A stretch of 62,894 nt of DNA from Bacteroidia bacterium (GTDB taxonomy: Bacteria; Bacteroidota; Bacteroidia; Bacteroidales; CAJPTX01): positions 1 through 62,894 of the forward strand of contig CAJPTC010000015.1 of assembly GCA_905373475.1 (NCBI GenBank). The letters are read 5' to 3'. Each line of letters begins with the position of its first letter. Position 1 is the stretch's first letter. The translations under genes were made by a program, and so were the position numbers. The notes under the pieces were generated by a model. The model was not told the DNA's origin. It saw nothing but the letters and a program-made list of their open reading frames with translations, and ran no database searches. Shown here in pieces: positions 26,216-34,735 of this stretch.

Positions 26216-27259
26216 ATGAAACAAACTTGGGAGTCTCTTTTCATTGAAGAAGCAAAGTCATGTGGGCATAGCGAGGAATATATACAGCTATGTTTGGATT
26301 ATGCTAGCATTCTGAAAAAAAATAATTTACCAGTCATCTTTGATGTGGAGCATTTGTTAGATTATTATTGGACAGGACAATTTCCAAGGGCGAATGCTTG
26401 CTGTCTGTTTGACTGGGCTTACAGAGATTATCGAATTCAAAAGAAGACAGGTGGATTTAGAGAAATCTCAGCACCAAATCCTACTCTGAAATGGTGTCAA
26501 CATTGGATACAGCATAATATCCTTGAGCATGTTGTTAATAGACTGCCCAGCAGTGTCCACGGATTTGTCCAGAATAGGTCGATTCAAACAAATGCTTTGC
26601 CACACGTCAATAGCGAATGGATTATTAATATCGACTTGAAAGACTATTTTGACAGTATATTCCAAAAGAAGGTGCTAGACTTCTTTCTTCAATTGGGGTA
26701 TGAGGATAGCGTATCTGAATTTCTGTCGAATGTCTGCACTAAGTTTAGCTGTGTAACTTATCAAAGAGCTTTACCTCAGGGTGCTCCTACAAGTCCTCTC
26801 TTGGCAAACTTCTTGACGATAAATCTTGATAAGGATCTTGAGAGATTGGCACAAGAACTGGATATGAGGTACACGAGATACGCTGATGATATAACATTTT
26901 CGGGGTTGCAGAAGACTTGTCCAGTTACACCTCGGGATATTGAGAATATCATCTACGAACATGGCTTCCGCCCCAATAAATCTAAAACTCGAATTAGACA
27001 CAAAGGGAGTAGGATGATGGTGACAGGGCTGACAGTTGGAAATGGCGTACATGTACCTAAAGAGTATAGGAAGCAAGTCCTCAGAGAACTACATTTTGCC
27101 AAGAAGTATGGCCCAGAGAACCACTGTAGGAAGGTTCGTAATGAGAAAGGCTACTTTAGAGAGTGGCTTTTAGGTCGTATCATGTTTGTGCGCTCTATCG
27201 ACAAAGAAGCGGGTGCCAGAATGCTTGAGATTTTTAATGAGATTAATTGGATGATGTAG
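26216..27259 (+). CDS. Retron reverse transcriptase
   Basis: A 347-residue RT with retron-specific hallmarks: NALPH (126-130) is the NAxxH motif of region X, and MMVTG (VTG at 269-271) is the region Y motif that recognises the msr. The polymerase core shows INIDLKDYFDSI (Asp140), QGAPTSP (188-194) and the catalytic YADD at 222-225. It reverse-transcribes the msd from the branched guanosine to make msDNA. It starts one base after the a2 repeat and is followed by a terminator, so effector, RNA and RT form a closed unit. Length is typical, about 310-350. Confidence 0.95.
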   Translation: MKQTWESLFIEEAKSCGHSEEYIQLCLDYASILKKNNLPVIFDVEHLLDYYWTGQFPRANACCLFDWAYRDYRIQKKTGGFREISAPNPTLKWCQHWIQHNILEHVVNRLPSSVHGFVQNRSIQTNALPHVNSEWIINIDLKDYFDSIFQKKVLDFFLQLGYEDSVSEFLSNVCTKFSCVTYQRALPQGAPTSPLLANFLTINLDKDLERLAQELDMRYTRYADDITFSGLQKTCPVTPRDIENIIYEHGFRPNKSKTRIRHKGSRMMVTGLTVGNGVHVPKEYRKQVLRELHFAKKYGPENHCRKVRNEKGYFREWLLGRIMFVRSIDKEAGARMLEIFNEINWMM

Positions 27260-27281
27260 TCTGTTGATAGATACTGAGATT

Positions 27282-27338
27282 AGAAGAGGAGGGTGTTAGA
27301 AGGGATATCTAATAACACATCTCCTCTTCTTGTTTTTC
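27282..27338 (+). terminator. Terminator of the retron operon
   Basis: A long imperfect hairpin: the arm from 27282 (AGAAGAGGAG, then GTGTTA) pairs with the arm ending at 27330 (TAACAC, then CTCCTCTTCT), followed by TTGTTTTT. It closes the retron transcript. On the other strand it lies downstream of the frameshifted integrase. Confidence 0.75.
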
Positions 27339-27343
27339 AATAT

Positions 27344-28448
27344 CTATTTCAATGAAATCTTCTCAGCTGTTTCACGCTTTTTCGAATTCACAAGGTCGGC
27401 ATAGATTTGGGTTGTGGAGATGTTCTTGTGCGTTAGCATCTTGGACACGGTGTAGATATCTGTACCTAATGAAATTTGTATCACGGCGTAGGAGTGGCGA
27501 AAGCAATGAAAAGTGATATGCTTTGTAATCCCAGCCTGCTTAATCCATTTTTTTCAAAGGGTAATTGATCATACTTCGCAGCAAGCCTTTGAAGACTTTA
27601 CCCGATGATGGCTCTCCGCACAGTTCATAAGCTTCATAACTGATTGGGAGAGTAGCTTCGGTAGAGGTTTTCTGTGTCCTGATGCGGATGCAATAGCCTT
27701 GGTCAGGAGCAAGAGTGAAATCTTCCCATCGGAGATTAAGAATATCGCTGATGCGTAGCCCCGTAAGGCAAGAAAATAAAGATGCTCTTTTCAGCACATC
27801 ATGCTCACAGGGCGTCTGAGCGAGTATCTTCACTTCATCGAGTGTCAAATACTCTTTCTTGACCTCCTTGGCCTCTATCTTATCTAAAAAGTCATTGATA
27901 TTCTCTCTTAGCCACTTATCTCGGTACGCAATCTTCAGGAGTTCCCTAAAGGTGGAATAGTAGCCAGATGCAGAGTTTGTAGAGACTTTCCCTTTTCGTT
28001 TGAGTTGCTTGGCGTTGAGAAGGTACTCTCGAAAGCCTTGGCATAGCTCTATCGTTATGTCTCCAAAAGTGCAATGTCCTTGTACATAGTTGTAAAAGTG
28101 TTGGTAGACAATACGCCATTTTTGGTCTTTCTTTCGGCACATTTTTAAGAAGTATGCAAGGAAGTCAGTTTTCATTTTAGTTCGATCGAGAAAGCCAAAC
28201 TCTTCATTGATAAGCGACTGTACACGAATACATCGTATAGCTTCCGCCTTGTTCAACATATCCATATTAAACTCTCGCTCCATCTCATTCTTAGGATGAG
28301 CATAGATGTAGATGCCGAGATACTCCCGACGGCTCATTTGCATGGTTTCGGGATTGCGTACAGCCGGGTAATAATCCAGATACAGTGATATTTTGTCATT
28401 TCGAATAGCTCTCTGTCGGAGCGTTACTTTGGGACAAGTATGTCTCAT
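27344..28448 (-). pseudogene. Frameshifted tyrosine recombinase (integrase)
   Basis: The first frame (27540-28448, 302 codons) holds the SAM-like core-binding domain, the catalytic Arg (TGLRISDILNL) and the Lys region, then stops at PLKKMD. A second frame continues from the same point with WIKQAGITKHITFH, HCFRHSYA (the H-x2-R) and TTQIYADL (the catalytic Tyr), ending at 27344-27346. The break is at seven T (27548-27554), A7 in the mRNA; six would keep the frame. The joined product is ~368 residues, normal for Bacteroidetes integrases. It may be a true mutation, a sequencing error, or be rescued by slippage on A7. Confidence 0.85.
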
Positions 28449-28536
28449 ACAATTGTTGATTAGAGGGTTATATTTATTGATTCAGTTGCAAAAGAATAAG
28501 GTGATAAGAGGGTGTCCTATACCACCGACAAATAAC

Positions 28537-29451
28537 TCATCGAGTGATGCTGGGAGGTTTAAGAACTTCGTCCAATTCTTGTTGAGAAATGAGGATGTTC
28601 CGACCCTGCTTCACCTTAGAAACATTATAGTGTTTGGTATAGTGATAGAGTTGGTCTCGAGTAAGCCCAAACTTTTCCATAGCTTCCCGAACGGTATAGT
28701 AGCTTGGAGCGGCTTCATCAAGAACTCCTTTAGCAGCTTCTACATGTTTGGTAGAATAGTAACTTTTACCCTTGACTTTCTTTCTGGGGATGTTATGATC
28801 AGAGACAAAGTTGTAAACGGCTGTAAGCGTCATATCGAACCTTTCTTGTATCCCCACGGCTGTACACCATTCTTCGATATGAGGAGCAGGAGCCTGTTTA
28901 GCAAAATAGACATCTATGTGCCGTTTGCTCCAATAGGTCTTGCCTCTGTTATAAGTTCGGGGGATATTCTCTCGCTTGGCTATTGCAAAAAGGGAAGATT
29001 GAGATATATTGTGAGTATCGCACACCTCATCTGTCGTATATAGTTCCGTAATTACGATTGCATCTCTGGGCTGTCGTTTCTCATAAGGTCGCTCTGCTAA
29101 CATCCGTTCAATGTCTTCACGCCTTACAACAGAAAGACGACTTGTTATCTTGGAGGCTCTGAGGCGACCAGCATAGATTTGCTTGTACACTCCTTGAAGA
29201 GACAAACCCAATAGAGTTGCTGTTTCTGCAATGGAGAGAAAAGGTCTATCTTTTAGTTGCTCTATCGGCTTTTCTTGGATAGTTCTATAAGTCAAAGCCT
29301 CAGCCGCCTTGACACGCTCTTTGCGTTTATTCGCTTTGTAAGCTCTGCTATTGCGAGTATGACTGCAATATCGAGTTGTAACCTTTTGGGTATAGAAGAC
29401 ATTTCCACACCACTCGCACACCTTCTTTATCAGCTCATTACCCTTTGCCAT
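28537..29451 (-). CDS. Multi-repeat HTH_17/excisionase-like DNA-binding protein
   Basis: A 304-residue protein. It begins with a small zinc-binding-like motif (CEWCGNVF, then YCSH) and then carries four related excisionase-type helix-turn-helix units, at about 70-115, 135-182, 191-240 and 250-297. Each has the pattern hydrophobic-x-x-A/E-V...S-x-x-x-(V/L)-Y followed by a K/R-rich turn. Such proteins commonly sit next to tyrosine recombinases in Bacteroidetes mobile elements and probably regulate or direct excision. Here it is 88 bases upstream of the frameshifted integrase on the same strand. Family by pattern; function inferred. Confidence 0.75.
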   Translation of the reverse strand: MAKGNELIKKVCEWCGNVFYTQKVTTRYCSHTRNSRAYKANKRKERVKAAEALTYRTIQEKPIEQLKDRPFLSIAETATLLGLSLQGVYKQIYAGRLRASKITSRLSVVRREDIERMLAERPYEKRQPRDAIVITELYTTDEVCDTHNISQSSLFAIAKRENIPRTYNRGKTYWSKRHIDVYFAKQAPAPHIEEWCTAVGIQERFDMTLTAVYNFVSDHNIPRKKVKGKSYYSTKHVEAAKGVLDEAAPSYYTVREAMEKFGLTRDQLYHYTKHYNVSKVKQGRNILISQQELDEVLKPPSITR

Positions 29452-29655
29452 ATCACATTTGATTGGTTCTACTTCAAATTCATTTCGCCCGATATGATTG
29501 TCCTATCTTATTCCATATTCAACCATATTCAACTTTGTCCAGCATCTCGGTATATATGCGAGGGGCTGGAGGGTTGGCGAGCTGCGTGCGGTACAAATAA
29601 GGTACAAGAATGAGCGAAAGAGTGGCTTCGAATGATGCCTAACGAGGAGAAAGGG
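29452..29655. other. Island edge region, no gene seen
   Basis: Between the HTH protein and the mnmE terminator. It holds a direct repeat GGTACAA (29588-29594 and 29600-29606), the kind of short repeat that integrases use as arm sites, and an imperfect CTCG/CGAG hairpin near 29550. No matching attachment repeat could be found near 21.6-21.7 kb by eye. Confidence 0.35.
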
Positions 29656-29662
29656 CAAAAAG

Positions 29663-29687
29663 AAAGGCGCTCATTATGAGCGCCTTT
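29663..29687 (-). terminator. Terminator of mnmE
   Basis: AAAGGCGCTCA (29663-29673) pairs with TGAGCGCCTTT (29677-29687), a perfect 11-base stem with a 3-base loop. On the minus strand it is followed by TTTCTTTTTG. It ends the mnmE transcript at the island boundary. Confidence 0.88.
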
Positions 29688-29729
29688 GTAAATATTGGTG
29701 ATGCTTGATTATCGTTGCCAATCAGGAAT

Positions 29730-31118
29730 TTACTTCCCAATACAGAAATGGCGAAATATATTGCCCAGTATCTCTTGCGGTGGTATTTCGCCCGTGAGTT
29801 CACCAAGCAAATGGATGATGCGACGCAGATGAAAAGACAAAAGGTCAGATGAAAGTCCTGCATGTATTGCTTCTAGGAGTTCTATGGCTTCCTCACGTGC
29901 TGCAGACAGAGCCTCGAAATGACGCGCATTGGTGATGACAAAGCCGCCCTCGGTAGGAAGATATTGACGCGTTTTTTCCTCAAGCCAGCTACGGATCTCC
30001 TCTTCGCCTTCCCCCGTTTTCGAACTCCAAAGCACTACGCTAATCGTAGGAAGAGCTGTTTGTATACTACGCAGAACCTCTTGCGCGGTCTCGCCATCCA
30101 CTAAATCGGCTTTAGAAAGAAGAAACAGGGGGTGCGCATCTTCTGGTAGCTTCGCGAGCAAGAGTTGGAAAGCTGCCAGATGCTCCCCATGGGGCGTATT
30201 CGCCAAATCTACAAGAAGGAGTGCTAACGGACTTGCCTGTAAAAACTTCAGGGTGCGCTCTATGCCAAGCTGCTCGATACGATCGTCAGTATCTCGTAAC
30301 CCCGCCGTGTCGGTAAAGCGGACAGTAATCCCGTTTACAACAATTTCGCCGTGAATGGCATCACGCGTTGTACCAGGGAGATCTGATACTATGGCGCGCT
30401 CTTCTTGCAAGAAAAAATTTAATAACGCACTTTTCCCCGCATTCGGAGCTCCCGCTATCGTAACGGGGAGTCCATTTTGTATGGCATTGCCTTGGCGGAA
30501 CGACGCACAAAGGGTTGCCAGTTGTTGCCGTATACCTTCTGCAAGCGTAGCGAGCTCGGTGCGTGACACGAATTCTACATCCTGATCGGAGAAATCTATC
30601 TCTAGTTCTATGAGCGATGTAAGCTCTAAAAGCTTTGCCCTAAGCTCCGAGATCTGTGTACTAAGCGCTCCCTCCAGTTGTAAAAATGCCGTACGATGTT
30701 GTGTCGCTGTGCGCGATGCAATGAGCTCATTTACAGCCTCGGCTTGGGTAAGATCCAGCTTTCCGTTCAGAAAGGCACGGTAGGTAAATTCGCCTGGTTG
30801 CGCTGCCTGTGCCCCCTCCTGTAGCAGGCTTTGTAGTAGCGTCTGTACGATGTAAGGCGATCCGTGGCAAGCAATTTCTGCCATATCTTCGCCAGTATAC
30901 GAATTCGGAGCTGCAAACAACGTCAGCAACACCTGATCGAGTTCCTCGCCCGCGAGCGTTATCTGTCCCAGAAGCGCTCGACGCATAGGTAGCATGGCAT
31001 GAGGGCGCTGAGGAACAAAGTGCTGGGTGGCAAGACGATGCGCATCGCTTCCACTGAGACGGATGATTGCTATGGCGGCAAGATTCTCGCCAGTGGCAAG
31101 AGCTACGATTGTTGACAT
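29730..31118 (-). CDS. mnmE: tRNA modification GTPase MnmE
   Basis: A 462-residue GTPase that, with MnmG, adds the carboxymethylaminomethyl group to U34 of certain tRNAs. The N-terminal folate-binding TrmE domain covers about 1-120, a helical domain follows, and the G domain has GAPNAGKSALLN (G1) and DLPGTTRD. The C-terminal CIGK, with the catalytic Cys, is intact, so the neighbouring island did not damage the gene. The 3' end of mnmE (thdF) is a known integration spot for islands in other bacteria, which fits the layout here. Confidence 0.97.
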   Translation of the reverse strand: MSTIVALATGENLAAIAIIRLSGSDAHRLATQHFVPQRPHAMLPMRRALLGQITLAGEELDQVLLTLFAAPNSYTGEDMAEIACHGSPYIVQTLLQSLLQEGAQAAQPGEFTYRAFLNGKLDLTQAEAVNELIASRTATQHRTAFLQLEGALSTQISELRAKLLELTSLIELEIDFSDQDVEFVSRTELATLAEGIRQQLATLCASFRQGNAIQNGLPVTIAGAPNAGKSALLNFFLQEERAIVSDLPGTTRDAIHGEIVVNGITVRFTDTAGLRDTDDRIEQLGIERTLKFLQASPLALLLVDLANTPHGEHLAAFQLLLAKLPEDAHPLFLLSKADLVDGETAQEVLRSIQTALPTISVVLWSSKTGEGEEEIRSWLEEKTRQYLPTEGGFVITNARHFEALSAAREEAIELLEAIHAGLSSDLLSFHLRRIIHLLGELTGEIPPQEILGNIFRHFCIGK

Positions 31119-31158
31119 GGGTGGTTTGCGTGTTACTGTACACTCTACGAAAAAAAAG

Positions 31159-31188
31159 TAAATTTGCGTTCGGAATAAATACGAACGC
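31159..31188 (+). promoter_or_regulatory. Promoter with palindrome before the 31.2-kb gene
   Basis: TAAATTTG at 31159-31166 matches TAnnTTTG on the plus strand. The inverted repeat GCGTTCG 31166-31172/CGAACGC 31182-31188 begins at its last base, around the expected transcription start, so it could be an operator or a 5' stem-loop. On the minus strand TACCTTTG (31218-31211) is a likely -7 box for mnmE. Confidence 0.45.
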
Positions 31189-31220
31189 TTCTGGCGAAAA
31201 AAAATTAACGCAAAGGTAAA

Positions 31221-31829
31221 ATGAAAGCGGCAATCCTGACTGTTTTGTCAATCACTGCGGCGCTCTTGCTCTATTTTTTGGTAACAAGTATTATGGAGCC
31301 GATTGACTTCACGCACGAAAAAGAGGTTCGCTACAACGCTGCTATTGCTCGTCTGAAAGATATTCGTACGGCGCAAGTAGCTTTTCGTTCGGAGAATCAT
31401 CACTATACGGGGAGCTTTGACTCTCTCATCGCTTTTGTGAAAAAAGATTCTTTCCGCGTGGTACGCCAGATCGGGTCTCTCGATGATTCGGCGGCTGTGG
31501 CAGAGGGACGTGTTTCGCGTGATACGGTGTCGGTATGTGTGCGCGATAGCCTTTTCAAGAGAGCTGGTTTTGTTCTAGATTCGCTTTGCTATGTGCCATT
31601 TACCAATGGGCGCGAGAAGTTTGATCTGGCAGCTGGTGAGTTGCAGACGGGGTCTAAGGTTATCGTGCAAGTATTTGAAGCTAGCGTAACCAACAAAGTT
31701 CTACTGGCTGGGCTAAATCATCAGGAAATTGTGAACCTCGATGATGTGGCACGACAGCTGGATCGTTTCCCAGGGCTTAAGGTCGGTTCCTTGAAAGAGG
31801 CGACGAATAACGCTGGCAACTGGGAGTAA
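31221..31829 (+). CDS. Membrane-anchored protein, unknown function
   Basis: A 202-residue protein with one N-terminal membrane segment (about 4-25) and the rest predicted periplasmic or cytoplasmic. RYNAAIARLKDIRTAQVAFRSENHHYTGSFDSLIAFV resembles a conserved block in Bacteroidetes proteins of unknown role and recalls the N-terminal helix of pilin-like proteins. It precedes the DUF3822 gene by 36 bases, and homologous pairs next to holA are plausible. I cannot assign a function. Confidence 0.7.
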   Translation: MKAAILTVLSITAALLLYFLVTSIMEPIDFTHEKEVRYNAAIARLKDIRTAQVAFRSENHHYTGSFDSLIAFVKKDSFRVVRQIGSLDDSAAVAEGRVSRDTVSVCVRDSLFKRAGFVLDSLCYVPFTNGREKFDLAAGELQTGSKVIVQVFEASVTNKVLLAGLNHQEIVNLDDVARQLDRFPGLKVGSLKEATNNAGNWE

Positions 31830-31865
31830 ATCTCAGTTCGCGCCACTCTGACGCTGCTCCTGCCG

Positions 31866-32741
31866 ATGCGCCATGTTTCGCTTCTCGATGAAACGTTTGA
31901 CCCTGGGCAGGCAAGCGTGTATGACCTCCTCCTCACTCCGCATTGCTACGGTATTGAAGTTTCCGTACACGACAGTGTACGGAAACAATTTATTGCATTT
32001 ATAGAATTTGCTTACGTGGTAAGCGACGATACGGAGTGGCGCGACGCATTCGCATCACTCCTTAAAACGTATTCGTGGCTTGCTGCTCGTTTTCGCTCTG
32101 TCCGTGTGGGATGGCGAGGGCGAAACTATACGCTTGTTCCCAAGGAGTTCTTTGTACCCGCAGAAGCGAAGTTGCTGCTTGAACGTTTATCGTATGTTGG
32201 CGAGTTCGATGCGCTGTACTACAATCGGGTTACAGAAGACACCTTTTTGCTCTTTGCTATCCCGAGTGAACTCATCAATGCCTTATTGCATACCTTTTCG
32301 CATTTTACGGTGCTGCACCAAGAAGCTACGTTGTTGCGTTTAGGGTTGCAGCAGTTCCGTAAAACCTCTTGTTTGTCTCTTTATCTTTCACAGGAATTTG
32401 CCACTGCTACTCTTTTTCAGAGTGGGAACATTGTACGTCATACCGCTTTTGACGCGACAAGTGCCATAGAGGTACTTTATTACGCAGCGGCGCTTATCGA
32501 TTCGGCAAAGGTTGCTCCGAATTTACCCTACAAAATTGTAGGAAATGGCTTGCGACGCGAAACTAGACCTACTGAGCGCGAAGAACATTGGCTACAGCCG
32601 ATGGCTGTTGATGCTTTGCTGCGCGAATACTACACGCGTTACGAACATCGCATCTCTATTGCAGGGCACGGCTTCTCATACAGCCTAGAGCCGCATCGGG
32701 AAGAAGCACTCGGGCTTTTTAGCCTGATTGTTGGTGACTAG
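31866..32741 (+). CDS. DUF3822 family protein
   Basis: A 291-residue cytoplasmic protein recognisable as DUF3822 by overall pattern (LLDETFDPGQASVYDLLL at the start; SLYLSQEFATATLFQSGNIV in the middle). The fold is probably actin-like, as in type II secretion or pilus ATPase partners, but no function is established. It lies between the anchored unknown gene and holA, and its last bases overlap an upstream extension of the holA frame that is unlikely to be translated. Confidence 0.72.
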   Translation: MRHVSLLDETFDPGQASVYDLLLTPHCYGIEVSVHDSVRKQFIAFIEFAYVVSDDTEWRDAFASLLKTYSWLAARFRSVRVGWRGRNYTLVPKEFFVPAEAKLLLERLSYVGEFDALYYNRVTEDTFLLFAIPSELINALLHTFSHFTVLHQEATLLRLGLQQFRKTSCLSLYLSQEFATATLFQSGNIVRHTAFDATSAIEVLYYAAALIDSAKVAPNLPYKIVGNGLRRETRPTEREEHWLQPMAVDALLREYYTRYEHRISIAGHGFSYSLEPHREEALGLFSLIVGD

Positions 32742-32934
32742 ATCTGTGGGTGCGATTTACAGCATCTTCCCGTTCCCAAAATTCCCCTGTGTCGCATTTT
32801 GTCCTTCATTTTTCAGGAGAAAAATGCGATATCCCTACCACTTTAGGTTGTCCTATCCCATTTGTTGTGACACATCGGAAAACGGTCGAAATGCAAAAGA
32901 GCTGTTAACTTTAACCTCCGAACAAGAGGTAGAG

Positions 32935-34008
32935 ATGGTTGCTGCAAAGAAAAACGCTCAGACAAAGAGTTACCCCAATAACTCATTCGATGATTTTTTG
33001 GAGTTACTCAAGAAACTAAAAGAGGGGATTGTAGAGCCATTCTACGTACTCTATGGCGACGAGCCTTACTTCATTGAACAGATAATCAAGGAGGTTACAA
33101 CGCGGACGATAGCTCCTGAGAATAAGGAGTTCAACTATGCCGAATTTAATGTAGCTATCTCTAATATTTCCGACATATTCAAGAGTGTCAATCGGAGTAT
33201 TTTGGGGAGTGGGACGCACTCATTGGTTGTAGTCCGTGGAGCGGAGGGTATAGACGACTGGGAATACCTTCTTCCCCTCTTTGAAGCTCCTAAAGCCAAA
33301 GGAATAATCATACTCGAATTCAAGAAACTAACTACCAAAAAAGCACAAGAGCCGTTTTTCAAGTCGGTTTTATCTATCGTGCGGCGCGAGGGACTAATAT
33401 TCGAATCTGTCCCGATGTACGAAGAACGAATTAAGAAAGTTGTGGATTACATGGCTTCTGCAAACGGCTGTAAGATTGAGGATGAAGCTATCAAATGGCT
33501 CATCTCGCTTTTCGGGAATTCGCTCTCTGCCATAGATAACGAGATCCGTAAGACGGCGTCTACTATCGCTAAAGGGCAGGCAATAACCCAGAATGACCTG
33601 AAGGAGCTTAAACCGAACCGTGAATACACCCCCTTCAATCTTACCAAGGCTATTGTGGAGCGTGACCTCAATACGGCTCTATCTATCCTCTATTACATGT
33701 CGCTTAACCGCGACACGAACAATGTAACCGCCTTAAACGCCGCGATCTACAGTTACTTCCAGAAAGTTTTTTTGTGGGGAGCATTACAACGCAACTTGCC
33801 CCCAGCTGAGATTGCCCGAACTCTGGAGATAAAAGAAAGAAGAAAAGACGAATTTAATGCGGCTGCTGTGCAGTTTCCGCCACAACGTTGTGCTCGTATA
33901 ATTGCCAAATTGCGCGAGCTCGATCTAAAACTAAAAGGTGTTGGCTCTGCGGGCGATTCTTCTTACGAACAGATGAAGGAGGTGCTCATTTCTATCATTT
34001 CTTCTTAG
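32935..34008 (+). CDS. holA: DNA polymerase III delta subunit
   Basis: A 357-residue clamp-loader subunit starting at the ATG at 32935. The frame is open upstream to 32728, but those residues do not look conserved and overlap the DUF3822 gene. The N-terminal half has FYVLYGDEPYFIEQIIKEV and the AAA+-like core; the C-terminal domain follows FNLTKAIVERDLNTAL. With delta-prime and tau it opens the beta clamp. Length agrees with Bacteroidetes HolA, about 340-360. Confidence 0.92.
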   Translation: MVAAKKNAQTKSYPNNSFDDFLELLKKLKEGIVEPFYVLYGDEPYFIEQIIKEVTTRTIAPENKEFNYAEFNVAISNISDIFKSVNRSILGSGTHSLVVVRGAEGIDDWEYLLPLFEAPKAKGIIILEFKKLTTKKAQEPFFKSVLSIVRREGLIFESVPMYEERIKKVVDYMASANGCKIEDEAIKWLISLFGNSLSAIDNEIRKTASTIAKGQAITQNDLKELKPNREYTPFNLTKAIVERDLNTALSILYYMSLNRDTNNVTALNAAIYSYFQKVFLWGALQRNLPPAEIARTLEIKERRKDEFNAAAVQFPPQRCARIIAKLRELDLKLKGVGSAGDSSYEQMKEVLISIISS

Positions 34009-34101
34009 GGTGTTGCAATCCCTCGCGTACGTCCATGGAGGATAAGCTCTCTATTTCCCCACAACGTTAGTAGGAGGCCTTTCATTTCCTACTCCGTAGA
34101 T

Positions 34102-34129
34102 TTGCGGAACTGACAATTGCCTATCTTTG
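34102..34129 (+). promoter_or_regulatory. Promoter of ssb
   Basis: TTG at 34102-34104 (in ATTTGCGG) and TATCTTTG at 34122-34129 form a -33/-7 pair with a 17-base spacer. The ssb ATG is 30 bases downstream, preceded by GGAAAGGAAGAGAG, a purine-rich ribosome-binding stretch. Confidence 0.6.
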
Positions 34130-34159
34130 TGCATATAGACTTTTTGGAAAGGAAGAGAG

Positions 34160-34603
34160 ATGGGGGTTAACAAGGTTATACTGCTGGGCAATGTGGGCAA
34201 CGAGCCTGAAGTGCGCTACTTAGAGCGCCAGAAGTGCGTGGCACGGATACGCGTTGCAACCAATGAATACTACACGAACGATAGGGGTGAAACCATTACG
34301 CAGACCGAGTGGCATACGGTGATTTTCTGGGACAAAGCAGCCCAAAACATAGAAAAGTACGTGCACAAGGGGACGCAAATCTATATAGAGGGTAGACTAC
34401 AGACTCGCTCGTACGAGGATTCTGCAAAAAATATACACTACGTTACCGAGATCATTGCTCGTAGTTTCCAATTGCTAGACCGAGCCAATACTGCAGCTAA
34501 GCCAGCTGCCACAACCGAGAGTGCTGCTCCTGTTGCACCCTTTGCATTGGAGAACGCTATGAGCGAGCCGCTTCCACTCGAAGAAGCTCCTATCCCCTTC
34601 TAG
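34160..34603 (+). CDS. ssb: Single-stranded DNA-binding protein
   Basis: A 147-residue SSB. The OB-fold spans about 1-110 (VNKVILLGNVGNEPEVRYL; TEWHTVIFWDKAAQNIEKYVHKG; IEGRLQTRSYED). A Pro/Ala linker follows, then an acidic tip ending EEAPIPF, the docking site for repair and replication partners. It precedes gldE and gldD, an order frequent in Bacteroidetes. Confidence 0.96.
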   Translation: MGVNKVILLGNVGNEPEVRYLERQKCVARIRVATNEYYTNDRGETITQTEWHTVIFWDKAAQNIEKYVHKGTQIYIEGRLQTRSYEDSAKNIHYVTEIIARSFQLLDRANTAAKPAATTESAAPVAPFALENAMSEPLPLEEAPIPF

Positions 34604-34735
34604 CCGCTCTCTGCCAGTCTCAAAAGTATTGCAGCATAGCGCTTCAGTATTAGTGCAGAGACGGCAAGTAAGAGACAAGGTGGCTTGTACCCTACTTCGC
34701 GGTAAAGTAAACGCTCTCTTCTGAGAAGAATATGC

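Noticed and set aside
31166..31188. The GCGTTCG/CGAACGC palindrome as an invertible-promoter end for the Mpi-like enzyme
   Set aside because: It is a tight hairpin with a 9-base spacer and has no distant partner repeat, so a 5' stem-loop or operator is more likely.
32728..32934. Long N-terminal extension of HolA
   Set aside because: The residues are low in conservation and Cys/Phe-rich, and they overlap the DUF3822 stop. Start at 32935 gives a normal length.
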